Shown: piece after piece, positions 25,019 to 33,898 of the stretch
How the letters are laid out: the number at the start of each line of letters is the position of its first letter
Numbering within the stretch: the stretch's first letter is position 1
NCBI GenBank assembly: GCA_903858115.1
Contig: CAIOHR010000356.1
Coordinates: forward strand, 1 to 54,191
Direction of reading: 5' to 3'
DNA length: 54,191 nucleotides
Origin: an uncultured Pirellula sp.
GTDB lineage: Bacteria; Planctomycetota; Planctomycetia; Pirellulales; Pirellulaceae
Program-made: the position numbers and the translations under genes
The notes under the pieces: generated by a model
Told to the model about the DNA's origin: nothing
What the model saw: only the letters and a program-made list of their open reading frames with translations
The model's database searches: none

Positions 25019-27256
25019 TTACCGATCGGGGGAGGTAAAGAATTTGCGAGCGGCTTCGTGATATGGCAGCCCTTGCCAATTCGAAGCCAACTCGAACGGG
25101 ATCATCCCCACCAACGGCCTATCTTTACGATAGATGGCTTGAAGAGAGTCTCCCACAAATCGCGACGAAGCATCTTTCCTGACCACCAACAAGGCTGTTG
25201 TTGCCAAGGTCTGGATGGGAGTCGTTCGATCGAGCGAATACTCTGCGGGTTGAATTTCGTAGGGACGGAACATCGGCTCTTCCAAAGCGAGCGATCCTAC
25301 ATTGGTCAAAGACAAGAACTCAAATCCTTCATTATCGAGCATCTTGTGCATTCCTGGTTGCCCCACCTTGATAACCGCAACGACTACCTCAGCTTGCTTT
25401 CGCAATTCCTCTTCAAACCAATCTCCGTTGACGATCGCAAGTTTATCGACATCGATCGCAAAATGGGAAAGCAATCGTGTTGCCGCTTGTCGTGTACCTG
25501 ACTCAGGAGAACCGAGCATCACACGCTTGTTGGCGATCGCCTCCACATTGCGAATCTCTAAGTCCTTTCGAACGAGAATGTGGACCGCTTCGTAAAACAA
25601 TGGTGCAACCACGGCGACTTGATCGGACCGAACGGCCGACTCTTGCATGATCGCCATTTGGGCGCGGTTTTCCAAGAGATGCTTGAGATTCTCTAAGGAG
25701 CCAAAGGTAGAAATCACATTGGCATGCATCCCTGTCTCAGACTCCAGCACTTTGGTAATCTCGCCCGCCATTTGAAAATACATCCCTCCCGACGATCCGG
25801 ATGCAATCGCAAATGAACGCGGCACGGAGTGATCGCGCATGTACTGTAGGGATGATGGACCGATCAACCATATCGAGATTCCTAACAAAAGGACCAGCAT
25901 GCCGATATTCTGGGCTCGTCGCTGAGACACGGACGGTTCGACGTTTCTATGTCCAGACAACGCGGCAATGATCGGAACATTGGCCAACCAATGCTTTGCT
26001 TTTCGCAGCCACGAGGGTGCCCGAGCTTGGATAGGGGCACCGGAATAGAATCGTTGCAAATCGTCGGCTAGTTCACGGGCCGAGGCGTAACGTCGGCTCG
26101 GTGTTTTCTCTAAGCACTTCATGACGATCGTGTCGAGATCGGGATGAACATCCGAACGCGATGCTCGAACGCTCGAGGCAGGGCGGTTCATGACCTGCAT
26201 CATCGTTTGCATAATCGATTCGGCCTGAAACGGGGGCTTGCCAACCAAGAGTGCGTACAAAATGGCACCGATGGCATAAACATCCGTTGATGCACTGTGC
26301 TCCTCGCTCTTGCCAGCCGCCTGCTCAGGAGACATATAACTTGGTGTCCCCAACGCAGCACCCGTCGCCGTAAGGCCTTCGTTCGAATCCATTCGCTTTG
26401 CGAGACCAAAGTCGGTAAGCACCACTTCGTCGTCTTCATTGATGAGCACATTCGCAGGCTTCAAATCGCGATGTACGACTCCTTGCGAATGGGCATAATC
26501 GATCGCTTTGGCTACATCGCATGTATACCTCACCGCATCGCGAACTGCCATTGGTCCTTCTGCGAGCTTCTTGGCAAGATCGGTGCCAGGAACATAATCC
26601 ATCGAAAAGAAATGATGCCCTTCGTGCTCTCCGCAATGATAGATCGTGATGATGGAGGAGTGCATCAAACTCCCTGCACTTCGCGCCTCGGCATAAAACC
26701 GATTGACTTCATCGTCACTCGCCAACGCGCCTGAACGAATCATCTTGACCGCAACCTGACGACTGAGATTGGTCTGTGTCGCCAGATACACGACCCCCAT
26801 CCCTCCTCGCCCAAGAACTTTTTCGAGAGTGTATTCTCCAAAGCGACATGGAAGTACTCCCTGCGTATTGTCGACACTCGGCAACGAGGAAAAACTGAAG
26901 TCTCTCGACCGCGTCGGGGGAGGCAGCGTGGACTCATCCGGTGAGATGATGCGAGGTTCGGATCCTTTCGCAGGCATCGTCATTGCATTCGGATCAAACG
27001 AGACTGCTGGAGTCTTCTCCGAAGAGGGGTTCGCGGGGTTGGGAAGTGGAAGCGGATTCGGTGCCAGAATAGGTCCGGCCATAGTTTCGATCCAATCCGC
27101 AGTATCCAATAATTCGCTGAGCCGTCCACTCAATTGGGGGTATCGCTGCAGAAACGTATCTCGATCCTCGGGATTCCCTGCATCGAATCGACGCATGAAC
27201 TCGAGCAACGCTTGATCTAACTCTAATTCGGACTCGTCGTCAGATTCGTTGATCAT
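25019..27256 (-). CDS. Transmembrane Ser/Thr kinase fused to a TAXI solute-binding domain
   Basis: Residues 1-60 carry an acidic planctomycete kinase leader. Residues 139-405 form a complete Hanks-type kinase: GRGGMGVVY (149-157), Lys171, HRDLKPANV (262-270), DFGLAK (282-287), GTPSYMSPEQ and STDVYAIGAIL. After a juxtamembrane stretch, one helix (IGMLVLLLGISIWLIG, 451-466) leads to an outside domain at 481-745. It begins FAIASGSSGGMYFQMAGEI and continues STFGSLENLKHLLENRAQMAIMQES, the pattern of TAXI-type TRAP solute-binding proteins. This builds a one-component receptor kinase in which a periplasmic ligand would control cytoplasmic phosphorylation. No TRAP permease is nearby. It lies between the NTPase gene and the large membrane protein. 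Confidence 0.92.
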   Translation of the reverse strand: MINESDDESELELDQALLEFMRRFDAGNPEDRDTFLQRYPQLSGRLSELLDTADWIETMAGPILAPNPLPLPNPANPSSEKTPAVSFDPNAMTMPAKGSEPRIISPDESTLPPPTRSRDFSFSSLPSVDNTQGVLPCRFGEYTLEKVLGRGGMGVVYLATQTNLSRQVAVKMIRSGALASDDEVNRFYAEARSAGSLMHSSIITIYHCGEHEGHHFFSMDYVPGTDLAKKLAEGPMAVRDAVRYTCDVAKAIDYAHSQGVVHRDLKPANVLINEDDEVVLTDFGLAKRMDSNEGLTATGAALGTPSYMSPEQAAGKSEEHSASTDVYAIGAILYALLVGKPPFQAESIMQTMMQVMNRPASSVRASRSDVHPDLDTIVMKCLEKTPSRRYASARELADDLQRFYSGAPIQARAPSWLRKAKHWLANVPIIAALSGHRNVEPSVSQRRAQNIGMLVLLLGISIWLIGPSSLQYMRDHSVPRSFAIASGSSGGMYFQMAGEITKVLESETGMHANVISTFGSLENLKHLLENRAQMAIMQESAVRSDQVAVVAPLFYEAVHILVRKDLEIRNVEAIANKRVMLGSPESGTRQAATRLLSHFAIDVDKLAIVNGDWFEEELRKQAEVVVAVIKVGQPGMHKMLDNEGFEFLSLTNVGSLALEEPMFRPYEIQPAEYSLDRTTPIQTLATTALLVVRKDASSRFVGDSLQAIYRKDRPLVGMIPFELASNWQGLPYHEAARKFFTSPDR

Positions 27257-27351
27257 GCACTATTAGGTTTAGAGAGCGAAAGCAAACCATACCGGAACAA
27301 CCGGGACTCAGCATCCCTCCAGGATACACGAATCGACGATTTCTCTCTACG

Positions 27352-28839
27352 CTAAGCGCGGCGTTCTTCCGATTGTGCAACCGCCAGGGTGCTCTCAAAC
27401 AAGTCGCTCGCAATTTGAAACTGCGGAGACTCCGAACGGTACTTTTTGCAGTGTTCTGTAATCAACCGATACAAAAACCGAAAAAGATTGCGAGGCGTTT
27501 TCAACGATTGAAAGGCGGAAACAAGACGTTGTTCCGAAACTTGGGGGTCAAACAGCCCTTTCGGAGTGCTCGCCGAACCGCTACTGGAACAGGCCTTCAT
27601 TCGAGCCGCCAACAAATCGTACAGTGCCTCTCCCGTCCAATCAAAGGATGGAACCACGTTCTGCTTGTCCAATCGGGCCCGCTCATGAAACTCCCTCGTC
27701 TCTCGGTCCGTATAGTACTGCAATTCGCTAGGCAACAACAATTTGATCCCGAAACTCTCGTGCTTCAAAAGCTTATTGTCCAACAATGGCCATACCAAAA
27801 GCTTCATCCGCTCCGACATCCCGTTGACCAAGTCAGGTTCGTCGACGCGATCCACGATGACGATCAATCCTGGATAACCCAGCGAACGCAAAAGTAGTTG
27901 CAGTTTCTCCAGCAATGCATAGCGATCGTCCGAACGATTCGAAGATGGTAGCGGTTGCTCATCCAACTCTTTACGTGAAAACGACAAAAGCAAACTTCGG
28001 AGCTGGCTTCGATCGCGCGTTAAGACTCGTAAATGCTTGCATATTTTGGAGGCGACCAACTGATACCTTACCCAACGATAGCAATAAGCTCCCCACGACA
28101 AAGCCAGTCCCGTTGGCACGAGCCACATGACTGCCCTAAGCGAGATTGCTTCTCCCGCGTAAAGATATCCAATCACCACCAATGCCAGCAACGACAATAG
28201 CATTCCCAAGACCAAAGGGAGCCACGTTGTCAGCGAGAAGAACTTCAGCTTCATCCGGAGACTGCGAATGCGATCCACGTGTGTGCCAACCGCCGAGCGA
28301 TCGTATATCGTAGCCAGCAACAATAGGTCTCTTCGTTGCCCACGATCTAGTTTGTTTACCAACTGCATGTCGATGCTTTGATCGATGGCATTCAAGGTCG
28401 AGGATGTCCCTAGTATACGATCGACCAAAGGTGTGATAGCTTCGCAAAGTATCGCATCCATGTGATCCCACAAATGGAGCGATTGCAACACCTTGTCAGG
28501 CGAGGATTGCACGCGACGCGGTAGGCTCTGTTGGAATGGTCCTAGATACGAATTGAAATCATCTAGTTCGACCAAATAGACCTTGGTATCGGGCGATTGT
28601 CGATTGTGTTGCAAGATATGCTGTGTTAACTGCAATCGAATGGCGGTTTTGCCCGATCCCTTGGGGCCAAACACAATCGATGTTGCAGGCTGTCGAGGGT
28701 CGCCGACCACTTTGCTCCACGAGGGATGAAATGTGCCAGAAATGCAAGAGTCTCGAAACACGGCATCCGTCTGCGCATCCTCATCGGAGAATGGATTTCG
28801 AGTCAGGCTATGGTGTAGGAGGAATTCTTGTTCAGTCAT
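27352..28839 (-). CDS. Membrane-bound P-loop NTPase
   Basis: The 495-aa protein begins LHHSLTRNPFSDEDA, a lead-in seen in AAA-type ATPases. Walker A is GPKGSGKT (58-65) and Walker B LIVIVDRVDE (325-334). Two adjacent helices (about 204-227 and 234-256) lie between them, so the ATPase domain is interrupted by a membrane hairpin, recalling KAP-type P-loop NTPases. The C-terminal ~150 residues are helical (LVSAFQSLKTPRNLFRFLYRL). It stands 95 bases upstream of the kinase-TAXI gene on the same strand and is probably the first gene of that cluster. Function unknown; membrane-associated signalling or complex assembly would fit. Confidence 0.8.
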   Translation of the reverse strand: MTEQEFLLHHSLTRNPFSDEDAQTDAVFRDSCISGTFHPSWSKVVGDPRQPATSIVFGPKGSGKTAIRLQLTQHILQHNRQSPDTKVYLVELDDFNSYLGPFQQSLPRRVQSSPDKVLQSLHLWDHMDAILCEAITPLVDRILGTSSTLNAIDQSIDMQLVNKLDRGQRRDLLLLATIYDRSAVGTHVDRIRSLRMKLKFFSLTTWLPLVLGMLLSLLALVVIGYLYAGEAISLRAVMWLVPTGLALSWGAYCYRWVRYQLVASKICKHLRVLTRDRSQLRSLLLSFSRKELDEQPLPSSNRSDDRYALLEKLQLLLRSLGYPGLIVIVDRVDEPDLVNGMSERMKLLVWPLLDNKLLKHESFGIKLLLPSELQYYTDRETREFHERARLDKQNVVPSFDWTGEALYDLLAARMKACSSSGSASTPKGLFDPQVSEQRLVSAFQSLKTPRNLFRFLYRLITEHCKKYRSESPQFQIASDLFESTLAVAQSEERRA

Positions 28840-29178
28840 ACCGATCTAGCATCGTTCCTCCAATGCGAAAAACAACCCCAAATGGAATCTGAATAAAGCA
28901 CTAGGCACATTCCATTGCCGTCCACCTGAAATCCAAGGAAATGCCCCTAAGCGGGATACGCGACAAAGAGTTCAAGCTACTCGCGCCCAGGGAGCCCCCG
29001 TTACCCTCGAAAGTTCTGCTTTCCGAACAGATTTCACCTTTTCGCAACGCAATTCCTCCAGCTTGCCAAACGACAGGCAATAGAACTTGGAAAATTTTTC
29101 AAGATTTGCTAAAGCCATACTCAACGAGTTCGGGATTCCCGATCTTTCCGAGAACCAGATTGCGGCAGGAGGCCCAAA
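28840..29178. other. Divergent region between the NTPase gene and flgC
   Basis: These 339 bases must hold the promoters of the NTPase-kinase cluster and the flagellar trio. AGGAGG at 29167-29172 is a strong Shine-Dalgarno for flgC. A GGCAC...TTGC pair at 28904-28917 resembles a sigma-54 site but the spacing is one base too long. No gene is supported here. Confidence 0.45.
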
Positions 29179-29598
29179 ATGATTTCATCACTCGATATTA
29201 GCACGAGCGCATTGGTCGCCCAGCGAGTGCGGCTCAACACCATCTCTGGCAACATCGCCAACATGTCCACCATAAAGAACGAAGACGGCGAAAACAAACC
29301 GTACCAGCCTCGATTCGTCGTCTTCCAAACCGACGAAGCGAAAGCGGAAGGTGGTGCCGCAGGGGTCAAGGTAGATAAAGTCGAGATCGATCAATCCGAA
29401 CCAAAGTATCGCTACCAGCCCGACCACCCACTGGCAGTTACCGAAGGCAAATGGAAAGGCTATGTGGCTTATCCAAACATCGACATGAACAAGGAGTTCG
29501 TTGATGCGCTAGAAGCATCTCGAGCCTATGAAGCGAACGTCGGTGTCATCGAAGTCACCAAAGGCATGTCCCGGCAAACGCTTAGCATCTTGGCCTAA
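29179..29598 (+). CDS. flgC: Flagellar basal-body rod protein FlgC
   Basis: Proximal rod component of the flagellar basal body. The N-terminus MISSLDISTSALVAQRVRLN followed by TISGNIANMST is the conserved rod/hook helix with its NIAN motif. The C-terminus, YPNIDMNKEFVDALEASRAYEANV, and the following EVTKGMSRQTLSILA form the partner helix. The length of 139 aa is normal. The start is well supported by AGGAGG six bases upstream. It overlaps fliE by one base (TAATG). flgB, which usually precedes flgC, is not here: a divergent gene lies upstream instead. Confidence 0.96.
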   Translation: MISSLDISTSALVAQRVRLNTISGNIANMSTIKNEDGENKPYQPRFVVFQTDEAKAEGGAAGVKVDKVEIDQSEPKYRYQPDHPLAVTEGKWKGYVAYPNIDMNKEFVDALEASRAYEANVGVIEVTKGMSRQTLSILA

Positions 29599-29930
29599 TG
29601 ACCCACATAACGCACCAAGACCTATTTGCTCGCCATCACGAACAAGTCCTTCAAATGATGGACCGGATGGGGGAACGCAATAACGTTTTGGAGAACAAAG
29701 GACAGGATGTATCGCCGTTCGCAAGCTTGCTCGCAGATGGCGTGGGACGCGTCAACAACATGCAGCATGATTCGCAACAACTCGTCGAACAATTGCTGAC
29801 CGGTGGCGATGTCAACCAAGCCGAGGTGTTTACCAGTGTACAAAAAGCCGACATGTCCTTTCGATTGCTTGTTCAGATACGCAACAAATTGATGCAGGCT
29901 TACGAGGAACTGAATTCCATTCGAGTCTGA
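29598..29930 (+). CDS. fliE: Flagellar hook-basal body complex protein FliE
   Basis: FliE joins the MS ring to the rod. The 110-aa product has the family C-terminus, with AEVFTSVQKADMSFRLLVQI and RNKLMQAYEEL, preceded by helix FASLLADGVGRVNNMQHDS. The ATG shares its A with the TAA of flgC, implying translational coupling. FliF begins 69 bases downstream. Nothing unusual is seen apart from the slightly long, His-rich N-terminus (MTHITHQDLFARHHEQ). Confidence 0.94.
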   Translation: MTHITHQDLFARHHEQVLQMMDRMGERNNVLENKGQDVSPFASLLADGVGRVNNMQHDSQQLVEQLLTGGDVNQAEVFTSVQKADMSFRLLVQIRNKLMQAYEELNSIRV

Positions 29931-29999
29931 TCCCAGCCATTCGGCTCCTCGATCCTTTTCCAATTCCGATAGCGAACTCCCTGACGCCACGAAATACGA

Positions 30000-31709
30000 A
30001 TGAACCAATTCACACAATTCGCACAGCAGTTGCAAGCCCTCTTCAAAGGCTTGACTCCGCAAGCACGATTGTTATCCGTGCTACTCGCCGCTGCGATCGC
30101 TATTAGCGCTGCAGTCTTGTTCAATAGTGCCAGCGTCGGCAACGGGAAAACGACTTACCTTTTCGATGGTCAGAGCTTTAACGATTACGAGATCAATCGC
30201 TTCTCCATTGCATTTAGCAACGCCTCGCTACGAGATTGGGAACGCGATGGAGACCGTGTCAAAATTCCAGCCAACAAGAAAGAAGACTATTACAAAGCGA
30301 TCAGCGAAGCCAAAGTTCAACCCGATACTATGTACGCGGCCGTCGACGAAGCCATGAAGAGTGGCAATATCTTGGAATCGACGCGAGTGACCGAGGCAAA
30401 ACAACAACACGCCAAACTGAAAGACATCTCCAATGCACTCAGGGCTATGGCCTTTATTGAAGATGCGTTTGTAACACACGCGGAAGATCGGCAAGGATTC
30501 GCTTCCAGACGACAGAAAACGGCTAGCATCGCAGTCAGAGCCAAAGGGGGTATACCTCTTTCTCGCGAACAAACGCTCAGCATCATGAACTATGTGCAAA
30601 AGTCGATGGCGGGACTCGGGGCTTCTGACATTGCATTGCTGGATCTCGCCAGCGGACAAACCACTCTCGGCAACGACGATCCGCTCATGATCGAACAAGA
30701 TCGATATTACCAAGTCAAGAAACAGCAAGAACTCGACCTCAAGCGACGCGCGAAAGAACTGCTAGCCGACTACGGCGAAATTCGATTGGAGGTCAACGTC
30801 GAACTGGACAATACGCTGAGCGAAGAGCAAAGCAAGATGAACTACGATCCAAAACCGACCATGATTCAATCGAGCACTAGCAAGAAAGACATGGACTCCT
30901 CCAAGACTAGCACGCAGGGAAGACCCGGTGCAGATCCGAATGCCTTCTCCAATCGAAGCGCATCGGTCAGCGCACCGGATCAATCCACCAAAGGCAAAGA
31001 ATCCACAGAAAGCGTCAAGCAAGTTGTAGGCAGCAACGTTACGAACATCAAGAAGGCCGGACTGCAAACACGTTACGTGTCTTTCTCAGTTGTCGTTCCG
31101 TATTCCTATTACAAGAAAATTCACGAGGCTGAATGGAGAGAGCAGAATCCGACGGAAAAAGATTTGTCCAAGCTACCGGCGATGACAGGAACATTGCTGG
31201 ACTCGCTGAAAGCCAAAGTTGAAACACAGATCCAGAAAGTCTTGACTGCGATCATCCAAACCGCAACACCAGGGGAAGACAAATTCCCACGCGTTTCCGT
31301 AAGCCATTACATGGATTTCCCACCCCCCGAACTTCCTGCTCCATCGCTATCGACCATGGCATTGAATTGGCTCGCCCAATCTTGGCAGACGTTAGCACTC
31401 GCTCTCATCGCGCTCGTCGCAGTTGTATCCTTGCGAGGCTTCGTTGCATCGGCACCGTCGTCCGATGACTCAGCGTTCGAGCGAGGTTTCGATTTGCCCC
31501 TAGACGATGCGTCAGATATCGATCTTACCGGACTAACGGACGACGAAGAGCTTGCCGCCGCAGGTGAAGAGGGAGAAGAAGGTAAAGGAACGCCCCGCTT
31601 CAAACTTTCTGGGGGTGAACTAAAGACAGACTTGACGTCGATGGTTCGCGAGAATCCCGATGCCGCCGCAACACTTCTCCGCAACTGGATCGCCGGCACA
31701 ACTGGCTAG
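30000..31709 (+). CDS. fliF: Flagellar MS-ring protein FliF
   Basis: Forms the MS ring in the cytoplasmic membrane, on which rod and C-ring assemble. Helix 1 is LLSVLLAAAIAISAAVLFNS (about 25-44) and helix 2 is WQTLALALIALVAVVSLRGF (about 462-481). Between them lie the ring-building motifs, including EDAFVTHAEDRQGFASRR and the ISIMNYVQKS-like region. The low-complexity stretch around 295-345 corresponds to the beta-collar insertion. The C-terminal tail (VRENPDAAATLLRNWIAG) is the FliG-binding part. At 569 aa it is typical. fliG does not follow; the next gene is an unrelated TIM-barrel protein, so the flagellar genes are split. Confidence 0.93.
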   Translation: MNQFTQFAQQLQALFKGLTPQARLLSVLLAAAIAISAAVLFNSASVGNGKTTYLFDGQSFNDYEINRFSIAFSNASLRDWERDGDRVKIPANKKEDYYKAISEAKVQPDTMYAAVDEAMKSGNILESTRVTEAKQQHAKLKDISNALRAMAFIEDAFVTHAEDRQGFASRRQKTASIAVRAKGGIPLSREQTLSIMNYVQKSMAGLGASDIALLDLASGQTTLGNDDPLMIEQDRYYQVKKQQELDLKRRAKELLADYGEIRLEVNVELDNTLSEEQSKMNYDPKPTMIQSSTSKKDMDSSKTSTQGRPGADPNAFSNRSASVSAPDQSTKGKESTESVKQVVGSNVTNIKKAGLQTRYVSFSVVVPYSYYKKIHEAEWREQNPTEKDLSKLPAMTGTLLDSLKAKVETQIQKVLTAIIQTATPGEDKFPRVSVSHYMDFPPPELPAPSLSTMALNWLAQSWQTLALALIALVAVVSLRGFVASAPSSDDSAFERGFDLPLDDASDIDLTGLTDDEELAAAGEEGEEGKGTPRFKLSGGELKTDLTSMVRENPDAAATLLRNWIAGTTG

Positions 31710-31975
31710 CACGGCCGAAGCTAACATAGGGTGACTTGATTTTACTGCTCAAAACAGGAAAATTCCAAACGCCTCGCCTGTCGGTTAACTCACGGCACAG
31801 AAGCGAGTTCTCCCAGAATCCAACCCGATGGGTACGTTTTTCCGTAGCCCAGCGAGGCATCTTTCCGAGTAGGATGTTGCTATAATCTGCCATCAGCGAT
31901 TCAGTTTATCTCCTCTTGACGATGCCAATAGCAATCTCTCGATAGGAGTATCCTCCCACCAAACGTGACTTTACC

Positions 31976-32848
31976 ATGCGAACTATTTCTCGGCGTGATT
32001 TTATCACCACCGCTTCCGCTTTTGCTGCAAGCACCGCGTTGATTGGCAATGCAGGATTGATTGGCAATACTGCATTTGGCAACTCTATTGAGAACAGAAA
32101 ACAACGCATTAGCCTCGGTATCCAACTCTACTCCCTTCGAGAATTTTCGCTCGAAGCGGCATTAGATTACGCAAAACAAATCGGCTTCACTCAAGTGGAG
32201 TTCTACAGCAAAATGCTGCCGATCGATTCAACGGCGGAGCAGATTGCCGATGTTCGCAAGAAAGTCACCGATCGTGGACTCTCGATCTCCGCACACGGGG
32301 TCAATCGCTTTACCAAAGATGCCGCCGCAAACCGAAAGCTCTTTGAGTTTGCCAAGGCGGTTGGCATTCCGACAATTACTGCAGATCCTGATCCGGACTC
32401 CTTTGCAAACTTGAATGACCTTGTCAAAGAGTTTGACATACGAGTTGCTATTCATAACCACGGCCCAAAGCATCGCTACAACAAAGCGCTCGACGTTCTC
32501 TACGCTGTCGAGAAGTATGATTCTCGCATCGGCGCTTGTGCGGATCTTGGTCACTACATTCGCTCAGGAGAGAAACCAACGGAAGTCATCCGTCTGCTCA
32601 AGGGTAGGCTCTACGGAATTCATCTCAAAGATTTCGCGGAAATGCAGGACAAAACAAAGGGAGTCGTCTTGGGGAAAGGGCATCTTGATTGCCAAGGGGT
32701 CGTGGATGCGTTACTCGCCGTCGACTTCCCAGCTTATGGAGCATTCTCTCTCGAATATGAAGAGAATCCCAAAGACCCGATCGCGGAAATCAAGGAATGC
32801 TTCGCCGTCGCGAATGCGGCTGTCGCGAAAGCAAACTCTAAGGCCTAA
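31976..32848 (+). CDS. Tat-exported sugar phosphate isomerase/epimerase-like TIM-barrel protein
   Basis: The N-terminus MRTISRRDFITTASAFAAST is a twin-arginine signal (SRRDFI). An imperfect internal duplication (LIGNAGLIGN) follows. The body is an AP-endonuclease-2/xylose-isomerase-like barrel: GIQLYSLREFSLEAALDYAK at the first strand, VEFYSKMLPI, HGVNRFTKD, IRVAIHNHGPKH, GACADLGHYIRSG and LYGIHLKDFAEM. Metal-binding His, Glu and Asp residues are in place. The length of 290 aa is normal. Such proteins are numerous in planctomycetes and probably act on sugars outside the cytoplasm. The exact reaction is unknown and no sugar gene is adjacent. Confidence 0.9.
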   Translation: MRTISRRDFITTASAFAASTALIGNAGLIGNTAFGNSIENRKQRISLGIQLYSLREFSLEAALDYAKQIGFTQVEFYSKMLPIDSTAEQIADVRKKVTDRGLSISAHGVNRFTKDAAANRKLFEFAKAVGIPTITADPDPDSFANLNDLVKEFDIRVAIHNHGPKHRYNKALDVLYAVEKYDSRIGACADLGHYIRSGEKPTEVIRLLKGRLYGIHLKDFAEMQDKTKGVVLGKGHLDCQGVVDALLAVDFPAYGAFSLEYEENPKDPIAEIKECFAVANAAVAKANSKA

Positions 32849-32914
32849 CAATCAACGACACCCAGGATAAGCCTAGCGATCAATCGATCAGTTCTTTTCT
32901 TCAAACTTCGAGGA

Positions 32915-33748
32915 TCATGGGAATGATCCTCGAAGTGCAGGAGCCTTGTCCATTACCTGGGGCTGCCGAACCGGAGGAGTCGTAGGTGCCCGAATCAATT
33001 TTGGAATAGAGCCCAGCATGCCACCGTTAGTTTCGGAGTTCCATCGCGCAGGATCCAAGCTTGTTTCCATGTGCTTCTTCAAGTCGCGAATGTAAGCAAC
33101 CTCTACAAAAGGATTCCAGGAACGTAAACCGACCATTACGTAACTCTTCTTGGTCGCGTCGATGAATTCTGTTAGCCGAATCAAAGCGACATACCGCGTG
33201 TCTTTCCCTAGTGAAAGCATTTCGCTTCTATCTGCAATCTCACGAGACTGCCGGATCGTAGGCTCCGCGGCCAGCACTACCCAAAACACGAGTGCGACAC
33301 CAACCACGGAGGAACAAAGTCCAGCGACCCCACCCGCGTATTGATCCACGATTCTAAACATCGTATTGCGGCGCAGAAAAACACCAATCCATAGGATTCC
33401 CAGTGTCGCAACGCTCCCCGCAGCGAATCCCGAAATGGCAATTCCAATCGTTGGCTCAATACTTTGATGGATTTGTCCCTCCAAAAAAGGGATCAGACGT
33501 ACAGAAATCGGCAAAGCGAATTGATAGCCGATGAACATCCCAACCGTCGATGCTAGGGATCGCCAAAGACCACAGAAGTAACCGACGAGGGAACCGACTA
33601 GTAGTACGAAAAGAGCCCCGAGCGCAATGACATCGCCAACCCACCAGCAATGACCCATGCCAGCGCCCAACAGGAACAGAAGCACAATTCCGAAGTACGG
33701 GAGAGATCTCGGCTGCAAGTCCTCATACTCTTCCTTTCTGTTCTTCAT
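32915..33748 (-). CDS. CvpA-family membrane protein
   Basis: The start at 33748 (MKNRKEEYEDLQPRSLPYFG) has AGAGGTG shortly upstream; a longer frame adds nine residues. It has about five hydrophobic segments: FGIVLLFLLGAGMGHCWWVG, VIALGALFVLLVGSLVGYF, TVGMFIGYQFALPISVRLI, ISGFAAGSVATLGILWIGVF and VAGLCSSVVGVALVFWVVLA. The pattern of small residues and the GAVAGL-like region match CvpA/colicin V production proteins. The tail is soluble and proline-rich. The cellular role of this family is poorly defined. It is the last of a minus-strand series that may include the DUF4159 gene, 150 bases upstream. Confidence 0.72.
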   Translation of the reverse strand: MKNRKEEYEDLQPRSLPYFGIVLLFLLGAGMGHCWWVGDVIALGALFVLLVGSLVGYFCGLWRSLASTVGMFIGYQFALPISVRLIPFLEGQIHQSIEPTIGIAISGFAAGSVATLGILWIGVFLRRNTMFRIVDQYAGGVAGLCSSVVGVALVFWVVLAAEPTIRQSREIADRSEMLSLGKDTRYVALIRLTEFIDATKKSYVMVGLRSWNPFVEVAYIRDLKKHMETSLDPARWNSETNGGMLGSIPKLIRAPTTPPVRQPQVMDKAPALRGSFP

Positions 33749-33898
33749 ACCGCACACCTCTGTGATTCTTGCCATCCGATTCCACTTGGACTCGGAAGCG
33801 CCGAGCCGAGTCTATTTAGGAAATGTAGGTCACGGAATGCCATGAGGTTGCCAGAAAAACCGGAAACTTCGTTATTTCTAGCGAGTCGTAGCGCCAAG

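Noticed and set aside
28904..28917. Sigma-54-like promoter upstream of flgC (GGCAC...TTGC)
   Set aside because: The distance between GG and GC is 11 bases rather than the required 10, and it lies about 260 bases from the gene.
28941..29201. 86-codon plus-strand open frame overlapping the start of flgC
   Set aside because: No motif, and its end runs into the flgC coding region in another frame.
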